Origin: an uncultured Spirochaetaceae bacterium
GTDB taxonomy: Bacteria > Spirochaetota > Spirochaetia > Sphaerochaetales > Sphaerochaetaceae
Length of the DNA stretch: 57,708 nt
Assembly (NCBI GenBank): GCA_944389275.1
Contig: CALXLT010000053.1
Span: 1 to 57,708 of the forward strand
Direction of reading: 5' to 3'
The notes below the pieces were generated by a model that did no database searches, was not told the origin of the DNA, and saw only the letters and a program-made list of their open reading frames with translations. Below, in pieces: positions 1-8,885 of this stretch. The position numbers and the translations under genes are program-made. Position 1 is the first letter of the stretch. Every line of letters begins with the position of its first letter.

Positions 1-333
1 GGAGTAATCTGTCTTCTCCGCTATGTAGAGCCCCTTGAAGAGCTCCTTCCTACCATCGAATAGGGCGTGGAGGGTTGAGCAGAATAGGCTCTTGCCGTAG
101 CGCCTCGGGCGGGAGAGGAAGTAGAAGCTCCTTGCCATGCTCTTCACGAGGCTGTGGATATACCTCGTCTTATCGACATAGAGGATGTCGTTCTTCCTGA
201 TCGACTCGAAGCTGAAGATGTCGGTGGTTATCTCTCTCATCTCATCGATAGTATAGTCCGGGCCGTATGGCTGCTCTTTCTCTCCAAGGAGAACCGATCC
301 GCATTCAAATGTTGGTACTAAAATTCGTTTCAT
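1..333 (-). CDS. AAA-ATPase-like protein (PF09820-type), C-terminus cut by window edge
   Basis: The minus strand is open for 111 codons from an ATG at 333 to the window edge. The translation has the typical N-terminal block of the AAA-ATPase-like (PF09820) family: a segment reading IRKNDILYVDKTRYIHSLV, followed by the degenerate P-loop SRPRRYGKSLF and the FDGRKELFKGLYI stretch. Full members are about 500-600 aa and usually end in a PD-(D/E)XK nuclease-like domain, which would lie outside the window. Their function is unknown; gut bacteria often carry many copies. No clear ribosome binding site precedes 333. An internal ATG at 240 (MREITTDIF) is an alternative start nearer to where many homologues begin. 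The family call is from memory of the motif pattern. Confidence 0.75.
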   Translation of the reverse strand, partial: MKRILVPTFECGSVLLGEKEQPYGPDYTIDEMREITTDIFSFESIRKNDILYVDKTRYIHSLVKSMARSFYFLSRPRRYGKSLFCSTLHALFDGRKELFKGLYIAEKTDYS

Positions 334-384
334 ACCATATATACGCCAAAAGCCGCTGTTCTGACCAACTTCGGGGAAAAGGAA

Positions 385-1713
385 TCAAGGAAAGGCTTTC
401 CTTCTGTATGCGATGAAGCAGATTCCGAAGTATAAGACCCATCCGATAGGGACCACGTACCAGACGACGTCAACACCGAAGCGAGGCGCGAGTATCATTG
501 AGCCTATTACCCTGAAGGAGAGATTCGCGATGCTTGCTGCTGTGAATAGCTTCATGTCCCCGGATCCTCTCAGGACTCCGCCTGTCACCATCGCGAAGCC
601 AAGGATCGGATAGAACCATCCGAGGAATGATAGATAGCGCTCTCCCGTCGAATATGCCGTGGCGGTGCCTTCTTCTCCCAGGAACAGTCCTGTAATCCCG
701 GTATTGAAGAGCTGGAGAACGATGCAGGCAATCGCTCCTGATAGGATTATGAGGCCCATTGATATGCGGTAGCCAGGGCGTATCCTCTCATCTTTTCCCG
801 CTCCTATGTTCTGCGCGGTGTATGGGCTCATCGCGTTCCCGATAGCGCTGAATGGCACTGTGACTATATTGTCGATCCTGATCGACGCGGAGTAGCCCGC
901 AAGGACCTCCGAGCCGAATGTGTTGACGACGCTCTGGACAAGCATCATGCCGATAGAGATCGTGGATTGCTGGAGAATGGAAGGAAGGGCTATACGCGCC
1001 ATCTGCATGGATATGTCCCTGGAAAAGAGCGTCATGGCCTTGCCGTCCATCCTTGAGAGGATGCGCATCAGCATGATCGATGAGATTATGGCGGAGATCG
1101 CCTGCGCGAGCAACGTGGCCCATGCCGCTCCTGCAACACCCATGCCCATATATGCTACCGCCATGATATCCAACGCAATATTGAGCAGAGAGGAGAAGAC
1201 CAAGAGGCATAGCGGGATCCTGGATCTTCCCAGCGAGTTGAATACCGAGGAGAGTATGTTGTACATGAAGAGGAACGGAAGCCCCAGGAAGTATATCCTC
1301 AGGTAGCTGCAGGCATCACCCATTATGTTCTCAGGAGTATTCAGCACAGCAAGTATCGAAGGCGAGAGGGCGAATCCCATAACCCCGAGCAGCAGGGATA
1401 GCAGGAGGAATGCGATGAGGGCTGTCGAGATGCTTTCCTTCATCTTCCTGAAGGCCTTCGCGCCGAATTCGCGGCTTGTGATCACAGTGGCGCCGGCCCC
1501 TCCCCCTATGGCGATGGCGATGAAGACTGCTGTCAGCGCATACGAGACTCCTACCGCCGCAAGCGCGTCCTCTCCCAGAAAGCGTCCAACGATCACGGAA
1601 TCAGCCATCGTATAGAACTGCTGGAACAGGTTCCCGAGCATCATGGGAAAGGAGAAGGCAAGGATGGCCTTCAGCGGCCTCTCTGTTATGAGATAATCTT
1701 CCCTTCTTCCCAT
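385..1713 (-). CDS. MATE family multidrug/Na+ efflux transporter
   Basis: The 442-aa product has about twelve hydrophobic segments in two related halves. Its N-terminus, with PMMLGNLFQQFYTMADSVIVGRF, is characteristic of MATE exporters of the NorM/DinF-like group common in Firmicutes and gut bacteria. These use Na+ or H+ gradients to expel cationic compounds. Length matches the family (440-460 aa). The start is supported by a GGGAG-type ribosome binding site about 8 nt upstream. The gene diverges from the aldolase operon across only 67 bp, so the two promoters must lie close together. Substrate cannot be inferred. Confidence 0.9.
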   Translation of the reverse strand: MGRREDYLITERPLKAILAFSFPMMLGNLFQQFYTMADSVIVGRFLGEDALAAVGVSYALTAVFIAIAIGGGAGATVITSREFGAKAFRKMKESISTALIAFLLLSLLLGVMGFALSPSILAVLNTPENIMGDACSYLRIYFLGLPFLFMYNILSSVFNSLGRSRIPLCLLVFSSLLNIALDIMAVAYMGMGVAGAAWATLLAQAISAIISSIMLMRILSRMDGKAMTLFSRDISMQMARIALPSILQQSTISIGMMLVQSVVNTFGSEVLAGYSASIRIDNIVTVPFSAIGNAMSPYTAQNIGAGKDERIRPGYRISMGLIILSGAIACIVLQLFNTGITGLFLGEEGTATAYSTGERYLSFLGWFYPILGFAMVTGGVLRGSGDMKLFTAASIANLSFRVIGSMILAPRFGVDVVWYVVPIGWVLYFGICFIAYRRKAFP

Positions 1714-1780
1714 TCCGCGCTCCCTCTGTCTTTCTCCATCTTTTGGCTTCCGCAGTCAATAGCGGATGGGGAAATAAGCC

Positions 1781-2440
1781 ATGGTGTCTAATTTTCATAG
1801 TTGTGATAAACTGCATCTGATGGACGCGAGGAAAGCGGAGATCGCCGCATTCATGAAAAGGACATATGACAGGGGGCTCACCACCGCGACCGGAGGGAAT
1901 ATAAGCATGCGGATAGGAAATGTGATGCTCATAACCCCGTCTGGCAAGGACAAGGCATCCCTTGCCGCCGAGGATATCGCGGAAGTCTCGATCCTTGACG
2001 GTGCGAACCTGACTCCGGATAAGAGGCTTAGCATAGAGACAGGGATGCACAGGGCCATCTATCTCGCTCGCCCCGATGTCTCTGCCATCGTCCATTCGCA
2101 CCCTGTGTATTCATCCCTTTTCTCTGCTTCCGATGAGGCTATAGATACATGCATAATCGCTGAAAGCTATTATCTATTAGGGGATGTGGTGAAGGTCCCG
2201 TATGCCTTGATGGGCACGGAGAAGCTTGCAGCAAACGCGGCAAGGTGCGCAGCGGGCGGAGCTGATGCCATGCTGCTGGAGAACCATGGGGCCATCGCGC
2301 TGGGACGTGACCTGATGAGCGCCTTCGATAGGCTTGAGTGCCTTGAGCAGGCTGCAAGGCTCACTTTCCTGTCGAAGATGATCAGGATCAATGATATAAA
2401 AGAGGAAGATAGGGCAGATATAGCCCGGATGAGGAGTTGA
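1781..2440 (+). CDS. Class II aldolase/adducin family protein (fuculose/ribulose-phosphate aldolase-like)
   Basis: This 219-aa protein has the class II aldolase fold. It carries a GGN phosphate-binding turn at residues 38-40, the catalytic Glu86 in ETGMH, zinc-ligand histidines 105 and 107 in VHSHP, and His169 in ENHG. Relatives include L-fuculose-phosphate aldolase (FucA), L-ribulose-5-phosphate 4-epimerase (AraD) and methylthioribulose dehydratase (MtnB); the sequence alone does not separate them. The stop is 3 bp from the start of a split transketolase, so the enzyme probably cleaves or isomerises a sugar phosphate feeding that enzyme. An internal ATG at 1820 (MDARKAEI) is a possible start; neither start has a strong ribosome binding site. 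Confidence 0.85.
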   Translation: MVSNFHSCDKLHLMDARKAEIAAFMKRTYDRGLTTATGGNISMRIGNVMLITPSGKDKASLAAEDIAEVSILDGANLTPDKRLSIETGMHRAIYLARPDVSAIVHSHPVYSSLFSASDEAIDTCIIAESYYLLGDVVKVPYALMGTEKLAANAARCAAGGADAMLLENHGAIALGRDLMSAFDRLECLEQAARLTFLSKMIRINDIKEEDRADIARMRS

Positions 2441-2443
2441 AGT

Positions 2444-3277
2444 ATGAATAGTGAGCTTCTGAAGAGCTTGAAGGATGCGGCTTTCGAGATTCGTTGCCGC
2501 ACGATCCGGGAGATTGCCTCCTTCGGATCCGGGCACATCGGCGGCAGCATGTCGATCGTTGAGCTTCTTTCCTATCTCTATTTCCATGAGATGGATGTGG
2601 ATCCCTCGGATCCCGGGAAGGCCGATAGGGATAGGCTGGTTGTATCCAAGGGGCATTCCGGACCTGCCGTATACGCGGCGCTCTCGCTCAAGGGCTTCTT
2701 CCCCGAGTCCTGGCTCTCGACGCTCAACCAGGGCGGCACGAGGCTTCCTTCCCATTGCGATATGACCAAGACCCCCGGCATAGACTTCACCGGCGGCTCC
2801 CTTGGCCAGGGGCTTTCGGCTGCCATCGGGATAGCCCTGGGGCAGAGGCTCAGGAAGATGGAGGCCCGCACCTTCGCCATAATAGGCGACGGGGAGGCTC
2901 AGGAAGGGCAGGTCTATGAGGCTGCCGAGGCTGCCGGGGCGTGGGGTGTTGATAACCTCTTCGCGTTCCTGGACCAGAATGGCCAGCAGCTTGATGGCTA
3001 CACGTCCGACATCATCCCTTCCGTATCCACGGTCGAGCGCTGGAGAAGCTTCGGCTGGGATGTCTATGAGATAAGCGGGCATGACTACGCGCAGATAGAG
3101 GATGCGATCGAGAAGGCCAAGGCCGTGAAGGGCAAGCCTCATATGATCGTCATGAACACGATAAAGAGCTATGGATATATCCCGGGCGAAGGCGTCAAGG
3201 CCAATCATTCCATGGCCATAACCAAGGAAGGCGCCAAGGAAGCCATCGAGGCGCTTAGGGAAAGGGAGGGAAGGTGA
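2444..3277 (+). CDS. Transketolase, N-terminal (TPP-binding) subunit
   Basis: The 277-aa protein matches the first half of transketolase. His31 (SGHIGG) and His71 (KGHSG) occupy substrate/TPP positions, and GDGEAQEG at 148-155 begins the TPP/Mg2+ motif that ends near DQNGQ at 177. Split transketolases are common in Clostridia and spirochaetes and need both subunits for ketol transfer between sugar phosphates. A good AGGAG site precedes the ATG. It overlaps the C-terminal subunit gene by 4 bp, which implies translational coupling. Association with an aldolase suggests a dedicated catabolic transketolase (for instance apulose-phosphate type) rather than the housekeeping enzyme, but that is inference. 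Confidence 0.92.
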   Translation: MNSELLKSLKDAAFEIRCRTIREIASFGSGHIGGSMSIVELLSYLYFHEMDVDPSDPGKADRDRLVVSKGHSGPAVYAALSLKGFFPESWLSTLNQGGTRLPSHCDMTKTPGIDFTGGSLGQGLSAAIGIALGQRLRKMEARTFAIIGDGEAQEGQVYEAAEAAGAWGVDNLFAFLDQNGQQLDGYTSDIIPSVSTVERWRSFGWDVYEISGHDYAQIEDAIEKAKAVKGKPHMIVMNTIKSYGYIPGEGVKANHSMAITKEGAKEAIEALREREGR

Positions 3278-4221
3278 TGAAGGATGCCCATGTTTATTCC
3301 CATTACAAGGAAGCTGTGATCGGGTCCATCGTGGACCTGGCTGCCGAGCATGATGATGTGGTCTTCCTGGACGCGGATCTCTCCTCATGCATAGGCTCGA
3401 CGACATTCCAGAAGGCTTATCCTGAGAGGTTCTTCAACTGCGGCATAGCTGAGGCGAACATGGCGGGCATCGCCGCGGGGCTCTCTTCCATGGGCTTCGT
3501 GCCGTTCATCCATTCATTCGGATGCTTTGCCTCCCGCCGCGCATATGACCAGCTCTTCATCTCCGTTGGCTATACCCACCAGCGCGTCATCATCATAGGC
3601 TCAGACCCTGGCATAGTCGCCCAGTACAATGGCGGCACGCATATGCCTTTCGAGGATATAGCGCTGATGAGGCAGATACCGGGCCTTTCGATAGTGGAGC
3701 CTTCAGATGCCCAGTCTCTGTATTCGCTCACGCGGCAGGTCTATGAAAGCGGTGCTTCCGCGTATATCAGGACGCCTAGGAAGGGCATCTGCTTCAGGTA
3801 TTCGCCTGAGGATGAGATCGTGCTCGGGAAGGGCGTGGAGCTTGCCGATGGAAAGGATGTTGCCATCGTGGCTACAGGAGTCCTGATGGTCGATGCGGCG
3901 CTCTCTGCCCGTGATATCCTCCTGAAGAAGGGCATCGATGCCACGGTGATCGATCTCCATACGATCCGTCCTCTCGACACAGAGCTCATAGAGAAGGCCG
4001 CGAGGCGCTGCGGCTGCATGCTTGTCATGGAGAATGGCCGCTACCCAGGAGGTACCGGGGAGATGATCGCGGCCCATCTTGCCAGAACCGTTCCCGTGAG
4101 GATGGATTTCATGAATGTAGGCGAGAGATTCGGCGAGGTCGGCAACCTGCAGTATCTTGCCCAGTCATTCGGCTTCACGGCGGAGGCCGCGGCCGAGAAA
4201 GCGGAGAGCGTTGCGAGGTGA
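3274..4221 (+). CDS. Transketolase, C-terminal (pyrimidine-binding) subunit
   Basis: The 315-aa protein is the second half of transketolase. Its CGIAEANMAGIAAG segment supplies the Glu (about residue 60) that activates the TPP aminopyrimidine, and the C-terminal transketolase domain follows from about residue 190 (VAIVATGVLMVDAAL). It pairs with the upstream subunit to complete the active site at the subunit interface. Translation can begin at GTG 3274, overlapping the previous stop, or at the adjacent ATG 3277, which has a GGGAGGG site at good spacing. The 3' end overlaps the DUF6062-like gene by 4 bp. Confidence 0.92.
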   Translation: MMKDAHVYSHYKEAVIGSIVDLAAEHDDVVFLDADLSSCIGSTTFQKAYPERFFNCGIAEANMAGIAAGLSSMGFVPFIHSFGCFASRRAYDQLFISVGYTHQRVIIIGSDPGIVAQYNGGTHMPFEDIALMRQIPGLSIVEPSDAQSLYSLTRQVYESGASAYIRTPRKGICFRYSPEDEIVLGKGVELADGKDVAIVATGVLMVDAALSARDILLKKGIDATVIDLHTIRPLDTELIEKAARRCGCMLVMENGRYPGGTGEMIAAHLARTVPVRMDFMNVGERFGEVGNLQYLAQSFGFTAEAAAEKAESVAR

Positions 4222-4952
4222 AGATACAGCTTGAGACGATTCCCGTATGGGATGGGGTCAGGGAAGGAAGCGAGTGCTTCATATGCTCGCTGATGAAGAA
4301 GGCTGAGGAGGACGCGGTGAGGTATTACCTCTCCTCCGCTGTCATGACTCCGGAAGTGAGGGTTGAGACCAACCGCGATGGCTTCTGCTCCCATCATTTC
4401 TCCCTTCTCGCGGAGGGCGGGAAGCCGCAGTCGCTCGCGTTGGTCATGGATACGTACTATGAGGAGAGCAAGGGGATATACGCCAAAGGCTTTGAGCGGA
4501 TACAGGACGCCTCTAGCCCGAGAAAGCTGGAGAAGGCTGTCTCCTCGTTCTTCTCAAGCGTGCACGAAAGGGAGAAGGGCTGCCTCATATGCTCGCGCAT
4601 GGAGGAGCGCCTTGTCCGCTATTGCTACACCGTGGCGGCCCTATGGAAGGAGGACTCGGAGTTCAGGAAGGCTTTAGAGGAGTCGAAGGGATTCTGCATG
4701 CATCACACGGAGGAGCTTTACCGTGTGGCGAAGGAGGCTCTGTCCGGAGATGATCTCGTGCAGTACGGCAAGTTCCTTTTCTCCCTTCTTGAGCGCAGCC
4801 TCGACCGCGTCCAGCACGATGATTGGTGGATGACGCAGAAATATAAGAGCGAGAATAAGGACAAGCCCTGGAATGGATGCGAGGATGCGCAGAAGAGGGC
4901 GGTCTATAAGCTGATCGGCGAGGGCAGGGTGATAGATCCGGTCAGCCGGTGA
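4218..4952 (+). CDS. DUF6062-like protein with duplicated CxxC/CxHH motif
   Basis: The 244-aa product begins with GTG overlapping the transketolase stop. It has two copies of a Cys/His module: C20-x2-C23 with C57-S-H59-H60, and C122-x2-C125 with C160-M-H162-H163. Each could form a C2CH-type metal site, probably zinc or iron; this is inferred from ligand spacing. I recognise the pattern as the DUF6062 family of anaerobes, whose function is unknown. No signal peptide or membrane segment is seen, so it should be cytoplasmic. It is translationally coupled to the split transketolase. Its last 11 bp overlap the convergent gene on the other strand. Confidence 0.65.
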   Translation: MKIQLETIPVWDGVREGSECFICSLMKKAEEDAVRYYLSSAVMTPEVRVETNRDGFCSHHFSLLAEGGKPQSLALVMDTYYEESKGIYAKGFERIQDASSPRKLEKAVSSFFSSVHEREKGCLICSRMEERLVRYCYTVAALWKEDSEFRKALEESKGFCMHHTEELYRVAKEALSGDDLVQYGKFLFSLLERSLDRVQHDDWWMTQKYKSENKDKPWNGCEDAQKRAVYKLIGEGRVIDPVSR

Positions 4953-5448
4953 CCTTCCTGTCCCTCTTCTTCCTCAGCGACAGCCTCAGCTGTCCTTCGT
5001 CCTTGTCTTCAAGGAAGCGCTGGCGCAGCACCTCATCGGCAAAGCTTTCCTTGTCGATGTGCAGATACTCCACGTACTCGGATTCGAACCTGTAGACAAG
5101 GAGCCATGGCCTGTCGGGAAGCATCGTGAAGCCAAGGGTGAGGCCGGGATCCTTTGCCTTGTGGAAATCCAGCGCCTTTCCCTTCTCCTTCTCCGTCATA
5201 TACTGCTCGCTCCAGAATAGCGCGAGCTTTATATCATCCTCTCCATCCCAGACGATTATGTCGGCGCCATTTGTGTCTATATCGACGAAATACGAGGGGA
5301 ACTCCGCAGACAGGCAGAACGCGAGGCGATGCGCGATGGATGATTTCCTGTGCTTCGTGCCCTCCGGCAGCTGATAGGACGAGAGGAAGTAGTGCATCCC
5401 CTTCCTGAAGCCTTCGAAGATATCCATTCTTTCTTCCTGTGTCGTCAT
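4942..5448 (-). CDS. Conserved hypothetical protein, 168 aa
   Basis: The start is set at the ATG (MTTQEERMDIFEGF) whose ATGA overlaps the OsmC stop; a longer reading frame exists but would run back into osmC. The protein is charged and soluble, with no signal peptide. A central segment, ADIIVWDGEDDIKLALFWS, gives an alternating acidic and hydrophobic pattern that faintly recalls PD-(D/E)XK nuclease cores, but key residues cannot be assigned. I do not recognise a named family. It is translationally coupled to osmC, so both may serve one stress or housekeeping role. The 3' end overlaps the convergent DUF6062-like gene by 11 bp. Confidence 0.6.
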   Translation of the reverse strand: MTTQEERMDIFEGFRKGMHYFLSSYQLPEGTKHRKSSIAHRLAFCLSAEFPSYFVDIDTNGADIIVWDGEDDIKLALFWSEQYMTEKEKGKALDFHKAKDPGLTLGFTMLPDRPWLLVYRFESEYVEYLHIDKESFADEVLRQRFLEDKDEGQLRLSLRKKRDRKVTG

Positions 5449-5828
5449 GATTCGAACTTCACCGTGATTTCCATGCGGCTTACCTTGCAGAGGGTCTGGA
5501 ATATCGAGCACTCCTCAGCCGCCCTGAGCACAAGGCTCCGGACCTCGCTTTCATTCCCGGCCCCGTGCACCGTGATATCCAGCATAGTGTGCTCAAGCGT
5601 TGTCGGGATATCCTCCCTCTTGCGGCCGGTGACCTTTATGTCCATGCTGTTCCAGCTGGATGAGGCGGGGAAGGAGGCCATCGTGCTGTAGAAGCATCCT
5701 GAAAGGGCCCCTAGAAGGTATTCATAAGGACCGGTGGACTGGGTGAAGTCGAACTCGGTTCCCAGCGTGTTCTCGAAGTATCTCCTTGACGGTGAGAAAT
5801 GCCCTGTTATCGTACGCTCTTTAGCCAT
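5445..5828 (-). CDS. OsmC family peroxiredoxin-like protein
   Basis: At 127 aa this fits the OsmC/Ohr family of thiol-dependent hydroperoxide reductases. The two redox cysteines are visible: Cys45 in LSGCFYS at the start of the central helix and Cys107 in AEECSIF, with an additional Cys114. OsmC proteins detoxify organic hydroperoxides in the cytoplasm, although some members have other activities. A perfect TATAAT hexamer lies only 6 nt before the ATG and no ribosome binding site fits between, so the transcript may be leaderless. The stop overlaps the next gene. Confidence 0.88.
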   Translation of the reverse strand: MAKERTITGHFSPSRRYFENTLGTEFDFTQSTGPYEYLLGALSGCFYSTMASFPASSSWNSMDIKVTGRKREDIPTTLEHTMLDITVHGAGNESEVRSLVLRAAEECSIFQTLCKVSRMEITVKFES

Positions 5829-5834
5829 GCCCTG

Positions 5835-5840
5835 ATTATA
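5835..5840 (-). promoter_or_regulatory. Candidate -10 box of osmC (leaderless)
   Basis: The minus strand reads TATAAT followed by CAGGGC and then the osmC ATG. Transcription starting about 7 nt after the hexamer would begin at the start codon. A matching -35 element is poor (AGTGCC at 17 bp). Confidence 0.4.
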
Positions 5841-5861
5841 GCATGAATGGAAAGGACGGCA

Positions 5862-6989
5862 CTATAGGCAAATGCTTTCCAGCGCTTTGTGGATTATGTA
5901 GGCTGACGCGAAGGCGAATGAGAGGCTGTAGCCTCCTGTCGGGCCATCAACGTCTATGATATCCCCCGCGAAATAGAGGCCTTCCACGAGCTTCGATCCC
6001 ATCGTGCGCGGATCGATCTCGGACGCGCTCACTCCGCCTTTTGTGTTCATCGCCCCGGCCCTGATCGCCTTCGCCTTGGCTTTGAAGCGCGAGAGCTGGC
6101 TCTCGATCCTGTCAAGCTCCTGCCTCGACAGGGATGCGCATCTCTTGTCGGCAAGAGATCCCAATAGGGCCTCTGAAAGGCGCGGTGGCATTGCAAGCGC
6201 GTTCTTCACCGTCTTCCCTCCAGATGACATCCTCAGCGTCTCCTTGCTGATCCTCATGAAGCAGATCTCGATCTCATCGTCAGGAGAAAGGTGGCGTGAG
6301 ATATCCAGCGCGGCGGGCCCTGATATCCCTAGCCTCGTTATGATGATGTCCCCCTCTGTCCTTGCCTTGCCGGCCTTGATGGACACTGATGCCGATACGC
6401 CCTCTGCCGCGGAAAGCGAAGGGGTCAATGCAATCGGAGCGAGCGCAGGATATGGCTGTGAGATCGTATGGCCAAGCTGCCGGCAGAGCCTGTAGCCGCT
6501 GCCGTCCGAACCTGTCTGGGGAAAGCTGTCGCCGCCCGTGGCGATCACGACGCGCCTTGCCTCGATCCTTCCTCTTCCTGTCTCGATGATGAAGACATCG
6601 CCATCCTTCCTGATGCTCTCCGCCTTACCGTGGATTATCCTGGGATTGCCTTTTAAGAGCGCGTCGCGAATGGCCTTCGCATCCCCTCCCTTGGGGAATA
6701 TCCTGCCACGGTCCTCCTCCACGGGCGTTATGCCCAGCGTCCTGAAATGGGCGATTATATCCTTGGATGTGTGCGCGTAGAGGACCTTGCGGATGAAGGC
6801 CTTGTTCCCATTGAAGAGGAGGGCCATCTCCTCCGGCCCCGCTGCATTGGTGTAGTTGCAGCGGCCTCCGCCTGTAAGGAGAAGCTTCCTGCCGCATTCA
6901 TCACCGCGTTCAAGGATCACGCATCGGGGATGGAAAGAGGCGAGGTACAGACCTGCAGCCCCGCCTCCTATTATGAGGGTATCTATCAC
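5862..6989 (-). CDS. HI0933/YhiN-family NAD(P)/FAD-dependent flavoprotein
   Basis: The 375-aa protein opens with the FAD dinucleotide-binding motif IIGGGAAGLYLASF, followed by the GRKLLLTGGGRCNYTN signature typical of the HI0933/BaiN/YhiN flavoprotein family. It ends with a second FAD-contact block, FAGDIIDVDGPTGGYSL. Members are single-domain cytosolic oxidoreductases. The clostridial BaiN has been linked to bile-acid reduction, but most homologues have no known substrate. It begins with GTG overlapping the aspS stop by 4 bp and is therefore probably cotranscribed with aspS. Length is slightly shorter than the usual ~400 aa. Confidence 0.88.
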   Translation of the reverse strand: MIDTLIIGGGAAGLYLASFHPRCVILERGDECGRKLLLTGGGRCNYTNAAGPEEMALLFNGNKAFIRKVLYAHTSKDIIAHFRTLGITPVEEDRGRIFPKGGDAKAIRDALLKGNPRIIHGKAESIRKDGDVFIIETGRGRIEARRVVIATGGDSFPQTGSDGSGYRLCRQLGHTISQPYPALAPIALTPSLSAAEGVSASVSIKAGKARTEGDIIITRLGISGPAALDISRHLSPDDEIEICFMRISKETLRMSSGGKTVKNALAMPPRLSEALLGSLADKRCASLSRQELDRIESQLSRFKAKAKAIRAGAMNTKGGVSASEIDPRTMGSKLVEGLYFAGDIIDVDGPTGGYSLSFAFASAYIIHKALESICL

Positions 6990-8767
6990 TCCGGCTTCTT
7001 TATGATGAGGTGGAGCTCATCAAGCTGCTTCTCCTCCACAGGAGACGGTGAGTCGTCCATAGGCGAGAGAGCTGCCGTGTTCTTCGGGAACGCGATGACT
7101 TCCTTTATCGACTGCTCGTTCGCGACTATCATGCAGAGCCTGTCGATGCCGGGAGCGATTCCCCCGTGCGGAGGAGGAGAGAAGCGGAACGCGTCGAGAA
7201 GGAAGCCGAACCTCTCCTTCGAGACCTCATCCGGGATATTGCAGATGCGGAATATCCTCTTCTGCAGCTCGACATCGTGGATCCTTATCGAGCCTGAGGC
7301 AAGCTCATAGCCATTGAGTACCAGATCATACAGGTCTCCCTTCACAGAGCCCGGATCGGATTCAAGCGTATCAAGATACTCTGCCTGAGGCATTGAGAAC
7401 ATATGGTGCGCCGCCTCCCAGTGCCCCTCGTCCTCGTTGTACTCGAAGAGCGGGAAGTCGATGATCCAGCAGAACTCGTATCCTTCCTTTATGAGGCCAA
7501 GATCCGCGCCGAGGCGTGAGCGGACGGCTCCAAGCGATGTGCAGCACTTCTTCCAGTCCTGATGCGCGACAAGCAGGATGACATCGCCATCCTTCGCTCC
7601 TGTTGCGGAGAGCACCTCGCTTTCCATGCCGGCAAAGAACTTCGAAACTCCTCCGCTTATCGTGCCGTTCTCCGCCTTCATCCACGCCAGGCCATGCGCG
7701 CCGTAGATCTTCGCGGCTGTCTCGAGCTCGCCAAGATACTTCCTCGTGTAGTCATGACCCTCTGTCTTCGGGGCGACTATGTACTTCACGCTTCCGCCGT
7801 TCTGGAGGGTTTCCGTGAATGCGTTGAACGTGGACTTGGCGGCAAATGACGCGGCGTCGTGCATCTCGAGGCCGAACCTGAGATCAGGCTTGTCGGAGCC
7901 ATAGGTGTTCATCGCGTCATGGTAGCTCAGGCGCCTGAAATGGGCCGGAAGCGTGACGTTCAGCACCTTCTTGAAGACATCCCCGAAGAGATCCTCCATC
8001 AGGCTCAGCACATCGTCGCGTTTGACATAGCTCATCTCGATATCGAGCTGGGTGAACTCAAGCTGCCTGTCTCCGCGCGGATCCTCGTCCCTGTAGCATC
8101 TCGCTATCTGGAAGTACTTGTCGAAGCCTGAGACCATGAGAAGCTGCTTGTAAAGCTGCGGGGACTGCGGCAGCGCGAAGAACTTCCCTGGATATATCCT
8201 TGAGGGGACAAGGAAGTCCCTGGCCCCTTCCGGGGTGCTCCTTATGAGCGTCGGTGTCTCGATCTCCAGGAAGTCTGTCTTATAGAAATACTCCCTGATG
8301 GCCTTCACGATCTCGTGGCGGAGGGCAATGCGCTTCTGCATGCCTGAGCATCTGAGGTCAAGATACCTGTACTTGAGCCTGAGGTCTTCCCTGGCGTTGT
8401 TCTCCTCATCGATCATGAAAGGCAGCACATCGCACTTTGAAAGCACGTCGATCCTTTCGGCCTTGACCTCTATCTCTCCTGTCGCCATGTCCGGATTGAT
8501 CATGTCATCCGGGCGGCGCCTCACTATGCCCTTTACCGCGATGCAGTATTCAAGCTTCAGCTCTCCGGCCGCTTTCTGGAGCTCCTCGGACGCGTCGTCA
8601 TCGACGACCACCTGCGTCATTCCATAGCGGTCGCGCAGGTTGATGAAATGCAGGGCTCCATGGTTCCTGTCCCTATGTACCCAGCCATTGAGTACTACCG
8701 TCTTGCCTTCATCGGCCGCCCGGAGGCTGCCGCAGGTCGCTGTACGCTGCATGAATGCTTCTTCCAT
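6986..8767 (-). CDS. aspS: Aspartate--tRNA ligase
   Basis: The 593-aa enzyme charges tRNA-Asp (possibly also tRNA-Asn). It has the bacterial AspRS order: N-terminal OB-fold anticodon domain (GWVHRDRNHGALHF), class II catalytic core with motif 2 (FQIARCYRDEDPRGDRQLEF), the bacteria-specific GAD insertion in the middle, and motif 3 near GIAPGIDRL at the C-terminus. The length is normal for bacterial AspRS. The ATG has a GGAGG site 6 nt upstream. The downstream flavoprotein gene overlaps its stop. Confidence 0.97.
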   Translation of the reverse strand: MEEAFMQRTATCGSLRAADEGKTVVLNGWVHRDRNHGALHFINLRDRYGMTQVVVDDDASEELQKAAGELKLEYCIAVKGIVRRRPDDMINPDMATGEIEVKAERIDVLSKCDVLPFMIDEENNAREDLRLKYRYLDLRCSGMQKRIALRHEIVKAIREYFYKTDFLEIETPTLIRSTPEGARDFLVPSRIYPGKFFALPQSPQLYKQLLMVSGFDKYFQIARCYRDEDPRGDRQLEFTQLDIEMSYVKRDDVLSLMEDLFGDVFKKVLNVTLPAHFRRLSYHDAMNTYGSDKPDLRFGLEMHDAASFAAKSTFNAFTETLQNGGSVKYIVAPKTEGHDYTRKYLGELETAAKIYGAHGLAWMKAENGTISGGVSKFFAGMESEVLSATGAKDGDVILLVAHQDWKKCCTSLGAVRSRLGADLGLIKEGYEFCWIIDFPLFEYNEDEGHWEAAHHMFSMPQAEYLDTLESDPGSVKGDLYDLVLNGYELASGSIRIHDVELQKRIFRICNIPDEVSKERFGFLLDAFRFSPPPHGGIAPGIDRLCMIVANEQSIKEVIAFPKNTAALSPMDDSPSPVEEKQLDELHLIIKKPE

Positions 8768-8839
8768 TGCATTCCTCCGCTTTGGATTCTATCACTGGGA
8801 GCGGAATTAGAAAAGCAAGGTATCGCCCTAAGCGCTGAA

Positions 8840-8870
8840 ACAAAAGGCGGCCCCTCATCCAGGGGCCGCA
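8840..8870 (-). terminator. Intrinsic terminator after carB
   Basis: A 9-bp perfect stem (GCGGCCCCT with AGGGGCCGC, 5-nt loop) at 8847-8869 is followed on the minus strand by a T-rich tail (CTTTTGTTT). It lies 17 bp past the carB stop and separates carAB from aspS. Confidence 0.88.
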
Positions 8871-8885
8871 TTGATCGGGATTGCC

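Noticed and set aside
2177..3406. 409-codon open frame antisense to the aldolase/transketolase genes
   Set aside because: Shadow of genes with clear catalytic motifs; no ribosome binding site and no recognisable domain.
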